Below are positions 5,542 to 11,104 of a stretch of DNA of 11,104 nt, one piece after another. The translations under genes were made by a program, and so were the position numbers. Each line of letters begins with the position of its first letter. Within the stretch, counting starts at the first letter, position 1. The stretch is from Sulfurimonas sp. (lineage in GTDB: Bacteria; Campylobacterota; Campylobacteria; Campylobacterales; Sulfurimonadaceae), in NCBI GenBank assembly GCA_012963655.1, contig DTVI01000472.1, forward strand, positions 1 through 11,104. Reading direction: 5' to 3'. Under the pieces are notes generated by a model. It made no database searches and was not told where the DNA came from. It worked only from the letters and a program-made list of their open reading frames with translations.

Positions 5542-6195
5542 ATGTCTGAAAACGAAGAAATAGCTGGAAACGAAGAAGAAACACCTAAAAAGTTATATTA
5601 TGACGCGCTAAGTGTTGCCAGACGTAGTTCTCAAAAGATTCATCTTGTAAATGAGCATGATAAAGATGCATTACTCCTTCACCTCCTTAAGACCAATGCT
5701 TATACTCGCAGCATTGTTGTTATCAAAACAAAACGTGAGGCAGACGCTCTTGCTAAGTATCTGATAGATAATGATATTGCAACCCTTTCTATGCATAGTA
5801 ATAAAAGTGCAAAAGAATGTACTGAGGCAGTAAGCTCTTATGAAAAAGATGAAACTACGGTTTTAATTATGACAGACATGATCTTACAGGCTCAAGAATT
5901 TACCTCTATAAATCAAATAATTTCTTATTCTATTCCAAGTGAACCCGCGCATTATTATGAGCGTATTGCTTCTTTAAAAGAAGCAGGTGAGGGCATAGCC
6001 CTTGTTTGTGAAGAAGAAGAACATTTAATGGACGCGATACAGTTTGCAATGAAGGTAGAAATTGTAGAACTGGAGGTTGAAGGTTTTACGCATAGTGAAG
6101 CTCCCCTCTTAGAAGAAAAGCCAAAAAAAGACAAGACTAAAAAGCCTCGACATAAAAAAACTAAGTCAAAAAAGAAGAGTAAAGATAATGAATAA
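5542..6195 (+). CDS. Stand-alone helicase C-terminal (RecA2-like) domain protein with basic tail
   Basis: A 217-residue protein resembling only the second RecA domain of DEAD-box RNA helicases. After an acidic start (residues 2-14) and a linker like that joining the two helicase domains (QKIHLVNEHDKDALLLHLL, 31-49) come counterparts of motif Ia/IV (RSIVVIKTKREADALAKYL, 56-74), the H-x-NKS segment (HSNKS, 85-89), and motif V (VLIMTDMILQAQEF, 107-120, where RhlE has ATDIAARGLD). Motif VI, normally HRIGRTGR, is reduced to YERIASLKEAGEG (139-151), losing the arginine finger. The Walker A and DEAD motifs are absent. Residues 193-217 are a lysine-rich tail typical of RNA-binding helicase ends. It is therefore unlikely to hydrolyse ATP and more likely binds RNA or a partner. 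The stop overlaps the next gene by eight bases. The intact promoter and start argue against a recent deletion. Confidence 0.8.
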   Translation: MSENEEIAGNEEETPKKLYYDALSVARRSSQKIHLVNEHDKDALLLHLLKTNAYTRSIVVIKTKREADALAKYLIDNDIATLSMHSNKSAKECTEAVSSYEKDETTVLIMTDMILQAQEFTSINQIISYSIPSEPAHYYERIASLKEAGEGIALVCEEEEHLMDAIQFAMKVEIVELEVEGFTHSEAPLLEEKPKKDKTKKPRHKKTKSKKKSKDNE

Positions 6196-6646
6196 GCACA
6201 CTCTTAAAAGTCTTATGGATAAAGCTCCCTCTACAAGTTTAGCTTCTGATATGAGTCAAGAAAAGATGCAAGACTTAGTTATTAAGTCGATTAATACTGA
6301 TATTCTTGAAGAAGAAGAGGGATATATCCTTTTTAAGTACTTGGGAGTAAAGATGGCACTTCTTTCTGATATTGAGCATAATAGAATGCGTATCATTTCG
6401 CCAATAACAAAGTATTCAAGTCTAGCACCCAGTATTAAAGATTCGCTTATGCATTCTAATTTTCACTTAGCCCTTGATGGACGCTACGCGGTTACAGATG
6501 ATACCTTATATGCTTGTTTTATTCACCCTCTATCTTCTTTAACGGAAGTTGATTTTAACAGTGCCTTGAAGCAAGTGTGTAACTTAGCTTCAAGTTTTGG
6601 TAAGACTTACAGCAGTGGTCAGTTAGAATTTACTAACAAAAGGTAA
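6188..6646 (+). CDS. Conserved-looking small protein, possible YbjN/CesT-like fold
   Basis: A 152-residue soluble protein with no signal peptide or membrane helix. The pattern of strands (GYILFKYLGVKMALLSD, NRMRIISPI), a short helix, then HSNFHLALDGRYAVTDDTLYACF, and a final amphipathic helix (DFNSALKQVCNLASSFGKTY) recalls the YbjN / type III secretion chaperone-like fold: a paired-strand chaperone or adaptor module. This is a pattern-based guess. It overlaps the helicase-C gene by eight bases and is followed two bases later by the VanZ-like gene, so it is almost certainly co-translated with the first; a chaperone- or adaptor-like role with the helicase-C protein is one possibility. Function otherwise unknown. 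Confidence 0.75.
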   Translation: MNKHTLKSLMDKAPSTSLASDMSQEKMQDLVIKSINTDILEEEEGYILFKYLGVKMALLSDIEHNRMRIISPITKYSSLAPSIKDSLMHSNFHLALDGRYAVTDDTLYACFIHPLSSLTEVDFNSALKQVCNLASSFGKTYSSGQLEFTNKR

Positions 6647-6648
6647 GC

Positions 6649-7014
6649 ATGAAAGTTTTTATTCAAACTCATACTTATAAGATTAGAAGTTTATTTAAGA
6701 TGGGCTTCATTAGCTTAGTCGTCATCATATCTTATATCGCTTTTTTACCAAATTATGAGGCCTTGCCAGAAGTGGCCTCTTTAAGTGATAACTTTAATCA
6801 CCTTATTGCGTTTTTTGTCTTATCTCTATTTTTAGATTTAGGCTTTTCTCCAACTTCAAGAAGTCTTGTTATCAGTTTGCTTATGTATGGTCTTTTTATA
6901 GAAAGTGTTCAATACTTTTTACCAAACAGAGCCTTTGATCTTCTTGATATTGTAGTGGACCTTTCGGGGATAATGGGCTATATCTTAATAAAAATAGGTG
7001 TAAGTAAAAGATAG
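6649..7014 (+). CDS. VanZ-like family membrane protein
   Basis: A 121-residue inner-membrane protein with four predicted helices at about 17-36, 47-64, 70-86 and 98-116. VanZ-family signatures are present: SDNFNHLIAFFVLSLFLDL (45-63, with the conserved D, H and FF) and ESVQYFLPNRAFDLLDIVVDLSG (84-106, with the conserved E-xx-Q, PxR and D-xx-D). The family's usual asparagine near the end of this signature (vNxxG) is serine here. VanZ proteins are widespread; the founding member affects teicoplanin resistance in enterococci, but in Gram-negatives the role is unknown and probably envelope-related. ATG lies two bases after the preceding stop, with AGG at 6641-6643 as a weak ribosome site. Confidence 0.85.
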   Translation: MKVFIQTHTYKIRSLFKMGFISLVVIISYIAFLPNYEALPEVASLSDNFNHLIAFFVLSLFLDLGFSPTSRSLVISLLMYGLFIESVQYFLPNRAFDLLDIVVDLSGIMGYILIKIGVSKR

Positions 7015-7042
7015 CTTTACTTCTATATCAACTCACTTTTGC

Positions 7043-7074
7043 TAGAATTTCGTATTAACTATATAAGTACAAGG
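7043..7074 (+). promoter_or_regulatory. Promoter and ribosome site of hldD-hldE
   Basis: CTTTTGCTAGAATTTCG contains the -10 hexamer TAGAAT at 7043-7048, followed by AAGG at 7071-7074, seven bases before the ATG at 7082. This signal set looks intact although the gene behind it is gutted. Confidence 0.6.
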
Positions 7075-7081
7075 TAAATTG

Positions 7082-7429
7082 ATGAAATATACAGATAAGA
7101 TTTTTAGAGACTTTATCTATATAGAAGATATTATTCAAGCCAATATCAAAGCCATGCATCCTAAAGCATCAGGTGTTTATAATGTAGGAACAGCAAAAGC
7201 AAGGTCTTTTCAAGATATTGTGGATATCTTACAAAAAGAGTTAGGAAGCTCTTATGAATGTGAACACATTCCTAATCCGTTTATAGGCTCGTATCAGTTT
7301 CACACACAAGCAGATATACAAACAACAAGAGAAGGTCTGGGGTATGAACCCGCCTTTGAAATGGAAGATGCGATCAGGGCTTATGTCCCAGAGATTCGCC
7401 GTATTTATGAAATGGAAGTGAAAAAATAA
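7082..7429 (+). pseudogene. hldD: ADP-L-glycero-D-manno-heptose-6-epimerase, internally deleted
   Basis: The 115-residue product matches only the C-terminal third of HldD (RfaD), which converts ADP-D-glycero- to ADP-L-glycero-manno-heptose in the lipopolysaccharide inner-core pathway. Recognisable segments are KIFRDFIYIEDIIQANIKAM, SGVYNVGTAKARSFQDIVDIL, the substrate-binding IPNPFIGSYQFHTQADI and the final LGYEPAF...DAI helix. Full-length proteins have about 310-330 residues; the N-terminal GxxGxxG NAD-binding domain and the YxxxK catalytic residues are absent. The first five codons (MKYTD) resemble the start of Campylobacterota HldD, so the gene looks like an in-frame deletion of about 200 codons rather than a new start. 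Promoter, ribosome site and the TAATG overlap with hldE are intact. The shortened protein cannot be an epimerase; the gene is called a pseudogene, though a peptide may still be made. Confidence 0.85.
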
Positions 7430-8865
7430 TGCAAAACCTTCGTAATGCTAAACCAAATATCTTAGTGGTAGGTGATCTTATGATAGATCATTACCTTTGG
7501 GGACAAACCAATAGAATTTCTCCTGAAGCTCCTGTGCAAGTTGTAGATGTGTCAAAAGAAACTTCTGTACTTGGTGGAGCAGGTAATGTTATTAATAACT
7601 TACATACTCTTGGTGCGAGCGTGAGTGTAGCTTCTGTCATTGGACAAGATGATATTGGTAAAGAATTATTAATTATGTTAAAAAGCCTAGGTATTAAAAC
7701 AGAAGGTTTAGTAAGCCAGAAAGGGCGTAAAACATCTGAAAAATCTAGAATTATTGCTTCAAACCAACAAATACTTAGATACGACAAAGAGAGTAAAGAG
7801 GATATAAGTACAGAATCTGTTCAAGAAATTATTAAAGCGATTAAAAAAGACCTTTTTCTTTATGACATGATAATATTATCAGATTATGGAAAGGGCGTCT
7901 TAACTAAAGAATTGTGTCAAGAAATTATCGTTTTAGCCTCTTGTCAAAATAAAAAGGTTCTTGTTGATCCTAAGGGAATAGACTATTCTAAATATAAGGG
8001 TGCTCACTTTTTAACACCCAATAAAAAAGAAGCTTGTGAGGCCACGGGCATAAATATTGTAGATGATGAAACCCTCTTAGAAGCAGGCACATGGCTACGT
8101 AAAGAGTGTGAACTTGAACTTGCTATGATTACTCTTTCAGAAGATGGTATTGCTATCTTTGAAGATAAAATGACAAAGGTCCCTACTGTTGCTAAAGAAG
8201 TCTTTGATGTAACGGGAGCTGGTGATACGGTGATTGCCTCTCTTGCCTTTGCTATATCCAGTGGAGAAGATATTGTGTCTGCAGCAAAATTTGCTAATGC
8301 AGCGGCGGCAGTTGTTGTCGGTAAAATCGGTTCAGCAACCGCAAGTATGGATGAGATAGAAGAATACGAGTCGACCCTTCATAAAAGTAGCTCAGATATG
8401 CATATTAAAACGCGTCAAGAACTTGAAAAGTGCGTTATCACAGCAAAAAATAAAAATCAAAAAATTGTTTTTACCAATGGATGTTTTGATATTCTTCATT
8501 TGGGACATGTTAAGTATCTTGAAATTGCAAAAAGCTTTGGAGATATCTTAATAGTAGGGCTAAATGCTGATTCTTCAGTAAGAAAGCTCAAGGGTCCAAG
8601 CCGTCCTGTTAATCTGGAATATGATAGAGCTTATCTTTTAGCAGCTTTGGAAGTTGTGGATTATGTCGTGATATTTTCTGAAGAAACACCCCATGACTTA
8701 ATAAAGATGATAGAACCTGATGTGCTTGTTAAGGGTGGAGATTATGAAGGTAAGATAGTCGTTGGAACCGAATTTGCTAAAGAATTAAAACTCGTAGATT
8801 TTGTTGATGGCAAAAGCACAACAAAGACTATAGAACGAATACAAAAGGAAAGCAGTTTATGCTAA
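7429..8865 (+). CDS. hldE: Bifunctional heptose-7-phosphate kinase / heptose-1-phosphate adenylyltransferase
   Basis: Full-length HldE (RfaE), 478 residues against about 477 in E. coli. The N-terminal half (about 1-320) is a PfkB/ribokinase-type kinase with GDLMIDHYLWG (15-25), the glycine-rich LGGAGNVINNL (48-58) and the anion-hole motif TGAGDT (262-267, D266 catalytic base). It phosphorylates D-glycero-D-manno-heptose 7-phosphate at C1. The C-terminal half (about 345-475) is a nucleotidyltransferase with FTNGCFDILHLGHVKYL (348-364), containing the HxGH signature at 357-360, and KGGDY (435-439); it adds AMP to yield ADP-heptose after GmhB removes the 7-phosphate. All key residues are present and the gene is undamaged. 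It overlaps the hldD stop by one base and the next start by seven, so translation depends on the truncated gene upstream. gmhA and gmhB are not in this window. Confidence 0.97.
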   Translation: MQNLRNAKPNILVVGDLMIDHYLWGQTNRISPEAPVQVVDVSKETSVLGGAGNVINNLHTLGASVSVASVIGQDDIGKELLIMLKSLGIKTEGLVSQKGRKTSEKSRIIASNQQILRYDKESKEDISTESVQEIIKAIKKDLFLYDMIILSDYGKGVLTKELCQEIIVLASCQNKKVLVDPKGIDYSKYKGAHFLTPNKKEACEATGINIVDDETLLEAGTWLRKECELELAMITLSEDGIAIFEDKMTKVPTVAKEVFDVTGAGDTVIASLAFAISSGEDIVSAAKFANAAAAVVVGKIGSATASMDEIEEYESTLHKSSSDMHIKTRQELEKCVITAKNKNQKIVFTNGCFDILHLGHVKYLEIAKSFGDILIVGLNADSSVRKLKGPSRPVNLEYDRAYLLAALEVVDYVVIFSEETPHDLIKMIEPDVLVKGGDYEGKIVVGTEFAKELKLVDFVDGKSTTKTIERIQKESSLC

Positions 8866-9437
8866 AAAAATTATTATTAAGTCTTGCCCTTAGTGCATCA
8901 CTTTTTGCTATGCACGATGCCTCACTAAATCTCAACAATGATGATATTGAGGTAAAAGGAAATATTGACCTAGGTGAATTAAATGAATCAGATTATCCTG
9001 ACAATTATTTTTTAACCTTAAGGGTCTTAGATGTTGAGAACCTTGAAAGTACTGATCCAATGTTTTCGGCTGGATTTATGCTTCGTCAAAATCTGAATGG
9101 CATGGAAAATATGAAGTTTGGTATTGGTTTTAAGGGTACCTACACAAAGGTAGCTAACTCAAAGCATATAGCCCTTCCTATCAATGCAGAGCTTTCGTAT
9201 ACTCTGCCTTTAGATATTGCTGTGCCTATTACTCTTTCCGGCAGTATTGCTTATGCTCCTTCTGTTCTTACTTTTGAGGATGCCAATAAGTATTTTGAAG
9301 GTCGTGCTGAAATCTCGGCACAGATTATAGAACAAGGTTCACTTTTTATTGGTTACCGTCAAATTGATACAAATTTTAAAAATGCTGATTACGAGTTTAG
9401 TAATACAGGCTATATTGGATTTAAAGTAAGATTTTAA
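8859..9437 (+). CDS. YfaZ-like outer-membrane beta-barrel protein
   Basis: A 192-residue exported protein. The signal peptide is about residues 1-17 (MLKKLLLSLALSASLFA). The mature part alternates hydrophobic strands and turns, as in small beta-barrels, with a final strand YIGFKVRF ending in the C-terminal phenylalanine recognised by the BAM machinery. The DASLNLNNDDIEVKGN opening and the single-barrel size fit the YfaZ family (uncharacterised porin-like proteins). ATG at 8859 overlaps the hldE stop by seven bases and has AAGGAA at 8845-8850 inside hldE, so the two are coupled. Placement in a heptose operon suggests an outer-membrane or lipopolysaccharide link, which is inference. No clear terminator with a uridine run follows; a long hairpin lies ten bases after the stop. 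Confidence 0.8.
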   Translation: MLKKLLLSLALSASLFAMHDASLNLNNDDIEVKGNIDLGELNESDYPDNYFLTLRVLDVENLESTDPMFSAGFMLRQNLNGMENMKFGIGFKGTYTKVANSKHIALPINAELSYTLPLDIAVPITLSGSIAYAPSVLTFEDANKYFEGRAEISAQIIEQGSLFIGYRQIDTNFKNADYEFSNTGYIGFKVRF

Positions 9438-9791
9438 TCTTCCTTATTGGATTTTTAGCCAAATTGTGTAACAATTTGCAAAATCCAAAAGGAACAACTT
9501 GTTTAAGGGATAGGTGTCTTCTTCCAGTATGTTTTCTTATATAGGTGTGAAAATACTAGTAAATTCTTATTCTAATGGTAAGGATCTATTGGCTGATAAT
9601 TAACATATGGATTATGCTTTTCTATCAAACTAGAACGATAATACCATCTGCACAGATGAGGTTACGATGGTCTTTAAAACCTTTTCAATAAGACTTTTAA
9701 TCATGAGGGTAGATACTCTAAAATACAAATAGCTTGTGAATACTTAAGCTCATAGATGAAAAGATTAAGATTTAAGACTTTAGAAGTATTC
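9438..9791. other. Intergenic region with no intact gene
   Basis: This 354-base gap separates two convergent genes. Apart from the hairpin at 9447-9488 I see no promoter, ribosome site or recognisable RNA. On the plus strand one frame from 9541 reads IGVKILVNSYSNGKDLLADN, a stop, HMDYAFLSN, a stop, then about 30 more codons, which has the look of a decayed coding sequence, but I cannot name a family. The content may be a relic of either flanking region. Confidence 0.5.
9447..9488. repeat. Long two-part hairpin after the YfaZ-like gene
   Basis: Outer arms TTGGATTTT (9447-9455) and AAAATCCAA (9480-9488) pair perfectly. Inside them CAAATTG (9460-9466) pairs with CAATTTG (9472-9478) around the loop TGTAA, and G9458 can pair with C9479. 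It starts ten bases after the stop at 9437, so it may stabilise or end the hldE operon transcript, but no uridine run follows on either strand. Confidence 0.65.
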
Positions 9792-11048
9792 CTAACTTAT
9801 TTCTTGAATATAAACTACTTCATTAAAAAGTTTTATCTCTTTTCGCTCTTTAATCTCTCCATTTTGATAGGTGATTTTCATCATTTTGTTGAAGTTTAAG
9901 ATATGCTTTTTATCATTAGTCCAAAAAACTTGTTTTTTAATTTCATCTTTTTCCATCACAACTTCATAAAAATCTTTATGTTCTATATAATTTATTATTT
10001 TTGCACCTTGAACCTGTTCTAGCATCACCTTAAAGGCATTAAAAGCAGGGTACTTAACAATCTTACCTTCTCTATTATCAATGAGTCCTAGACCGGGTGC
10101 TATAAGTTGATGCCAATACACAGCCTTTACCATGTTTGAGCATAAACTTTGAAGATAATATCTCACCATATAGTTGGTATACTTATCAAGAGAGAAACAT
10201 CTGGCTTCACTTGTTGGAGCATAGGGTGCGGTATTTTTTATAGGCCAGTTAACCTCAGTTATATACACTTCGTTAGTACTTTTTGGACTAAATGTTGCCA
10301 GCGCATATAGTAGGTTAATCTTTGAAATTAAATTAAATCCAGCTTGTGTGTTTTCAGGAGCACCTCTTCTGTCAACATATAATAATGCAGAAATACCATC
10401 AAACCTAAGATTATAAAAGTTAAAAAGAGAATGAGCTAAAAAATGGTATTCAAAGTCAATGACAGATGGCCCCAAGAGTTTAAGCTCTTTAAAGTCTCTT
10501 TTTTTAATTTTATAAGCAATTTTGTAAAATTTTAAATAATCATTAACACTGAAAAATCCCCATTTTACTCTGTTGATAGTTGTTCCAACTTGAAAAATTT
10601 GGGCGTGGGGTGAAAATTTTTCGAATATAATTTTAAATTGTTTCTCTAAGACAGCATAGTCTTTGATCATATAAGGGTCTTGCATTATATTAATTAAAAT
10701 GGAGTCACATTGCAAGGTTTTTACAAAATCAACATACTTATCAATATTTTTAAAGTCGGCCATATCGAAGCGAACTAAAAGATTTTTGACACCAAGTTCG
10801 TTTATAAGCTCAGATGTTAGTTCTGGTTCTTTATCAAGGTTAACACTCATTCCAAAAAAATCTGATGTGTTTATATCTCTTTTTTTTATGAGAGAAAGAA
10901 AAAGAAGGGTAAAGGGGAAGACTATAAGAGAGATAAAAACAGTATAAAGAAATGATCCAAAAGCTTTTTTTCTTTGTTCTTTTTTGAAGGTCTTATCCAC
11001 TATTGGTTCATACTGATCAGAATAAGGATCCCAGTTAAATACTTTCAT
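9792..11048 (-). CDS. Membrane-anchored glycoside hydrolase-like (TIM-barrel) protein
   Basis: A 418-residue protein with a cytoplasmic N-terminus, one transmembrane helix at about 33-53 and a large domain probably outside the inner membrane. From about residue 63 the sequence reads like a clan GH-A (beta/alpha)8 barrel: FFGMSVN, LVRFDMADF, SILINIMQD, IFQVGTTINRVKWGFF (151-166), LKLLGPSVIDFEY (189-201), FDGISALLYVD, and YITEVNWP (262-269), where E265 sits where the nucleophile glutamate of GH-A enzymes does. The usual Asn-Glu acid/base motif of these enzymes is not present in the corresponding GTTINR strand. A C-terminal extension from about 350 is strand-rich. It may be a polysaccharide-modifying or non-catalytic sugar-binding protein, in keeping with the heptose genes nearby. 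The start overlaps an upstream stop by one base (TAATG). Fold assignment is by motif only. Confidence 0.65.
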   Translation of the reverse strand: MKVFNWDPYSDQYEPIVDKTFKKEQRKKAFGSFLYTVFISLIVFPFTLLFLSLIKKRDINTSDFFGMSVNLDKEPELTSELINELGVKNLLVRFDMADFKNIDKYVDFVKTLQCDSILINIMQDPYMIKDYAVLEKQFKIIFEKFSPHAQIFQVGTTINRVKWGFFSVNDYLKFYKIAYKIKKRDFKELKLLGPSVIDFEYHFLAHSLFNFYNLRFDGISALLYVDRRGAPENTQAGFNLISKINLLYALATFSPKSTNEVYITEVNWPIKNTAPYAPTSEARCFSLDKYTNYMVRYYLQSLCSNMVKAVYWHQLIAPGLGLIDNREGKIVKYPAFNAFKVMLEQVQGAKIINYIEHKDFYEVVMEKDEIKKQVFWTNDKKHILNFNKMMKITYQNGEIKERKEIKLFNEVVYIQEIS

Positions 11049-11104
11049 TAATTATCTTTTACAGAATTTATTATTTTAAGTAGAGAGGCTGTTAAATAAT
11101 TTGT
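11048..11104 (-). CDS. C-terminal end of an upstream gene (partial)
   Basis: The minus strand from the window edge is open for 18 codons, ending ...LLKIINSVKDN and TAA at 11050-11048, which overlaps the ATG of the glycoside hydrolase-like gene in a TAATG arrangement like those at 447 and 7429. The helix-like end fits a protein C-terminus. Too little is visible to identify it; a surface-polysaccharide gene would suit the setting. Confidence 0.45.
   Translation of the reverse strand, partial: TNYLTASLLKIINSVKDN

Noticed and set aside
7491..7787. Minus-strand open frame of 98 codons
   Set aside because: It is antisense to the strongly conserved kinase domain of hldE.
10699..10947. Plus-strand open frame of 82 codons
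   Set aside because: It is antisense to the membrane-anchor region of the glycoside hydrolase-like gene and has a low-complexity basic product.
1..11104. CRISPR array, tRNA, rRNA, riboswitch or complete insertion sequence
   Set aside because: No regularly spaced direct repeats, cloverleaf, conserved rRNA stretch, known aptamer core or transposase motif was seen on reading both strands.

Overview
The window is an AT-rich bacterial chromosome segment, densely packed with genes that often overlap by 1-8 bases. Several traits point to a Campylobacterota bacterium, probably Sulfurimonas- or Sulfurovum-like: heptose biosynthesis genes hldD-hldE in tandem, small periplasmic thioredoxins, a Tat-exported superoxide-reductase-like protein, and promoters with a clear -10 box preceded by 'gct' but no evident -35. 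The lineage is inferred from protein resemblance and was not tested by a search. No tRNA, rRNA, CRISPR array or intact insertion sequence was seen.

Layout. 1-875 (+): an exported thioredoxin-fold protein overlapping an exported protein of unknown function, ended by a hairpin shared with the facing gene. 944-3229 (-): a Cof-type HAD phosphatase, a Tat-exported superoxide-reductase-like protein, a second thioredoxin-fold protein paralogous to the first, and a small four-helix membrane protein with an elaborate palindromic upstream region. 3230-3895: two perfect inverted repeats and the remains of a Mip/FkpA-type FKBP peptidyl-prolyl isomerase that has lost its catalytic core. 3896-5499 (+): a BASS/ACR3-like permease overlapping an O-methyltransferase. 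5542-7014 (+): a stand-alone helicase C-terminal (RecA2-like) domain protein, a small YbjN/CesT-like protein and a VanZ-like membrane protein, closely spaced. 7082-9437 (+): a drastically shortened hldD, a full-length hldE and a YfaZ-like outer-membrane protein, coupled by overlapping stops and starts. 9438-9791: no gene, one long hairpin and possibly decayed sequence. 9792-11104 (-): a membrane-anchored glycoside-hydrolase-like protein and the last codons of the gene before it.

Two themes stand out. The left third is an envelope redox and oxidative-defence neighbourhood: two periplasmic thioredoxins plus a superoxide-reductase-like protein. The right third concerns the lipopolysaccharide inner core and outer membrane: HldD, HldE, a YfaZ-like porin and a sugar-active-looking membrane protein. 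The most notable observation is gene decay by internal deletion. In both hldD and the FKBP gene the two ends remain recognisable and the catalytic middle is gone. In hldD the deletion is in frame and leaves promoter, ribosome site, start codon and coupling to hldE intact. No complete new defence or mobile system was found; the best candidates for new biology are the orphan helicase-C protein with its small partner and the palindrome-flanked membrane protein gene.
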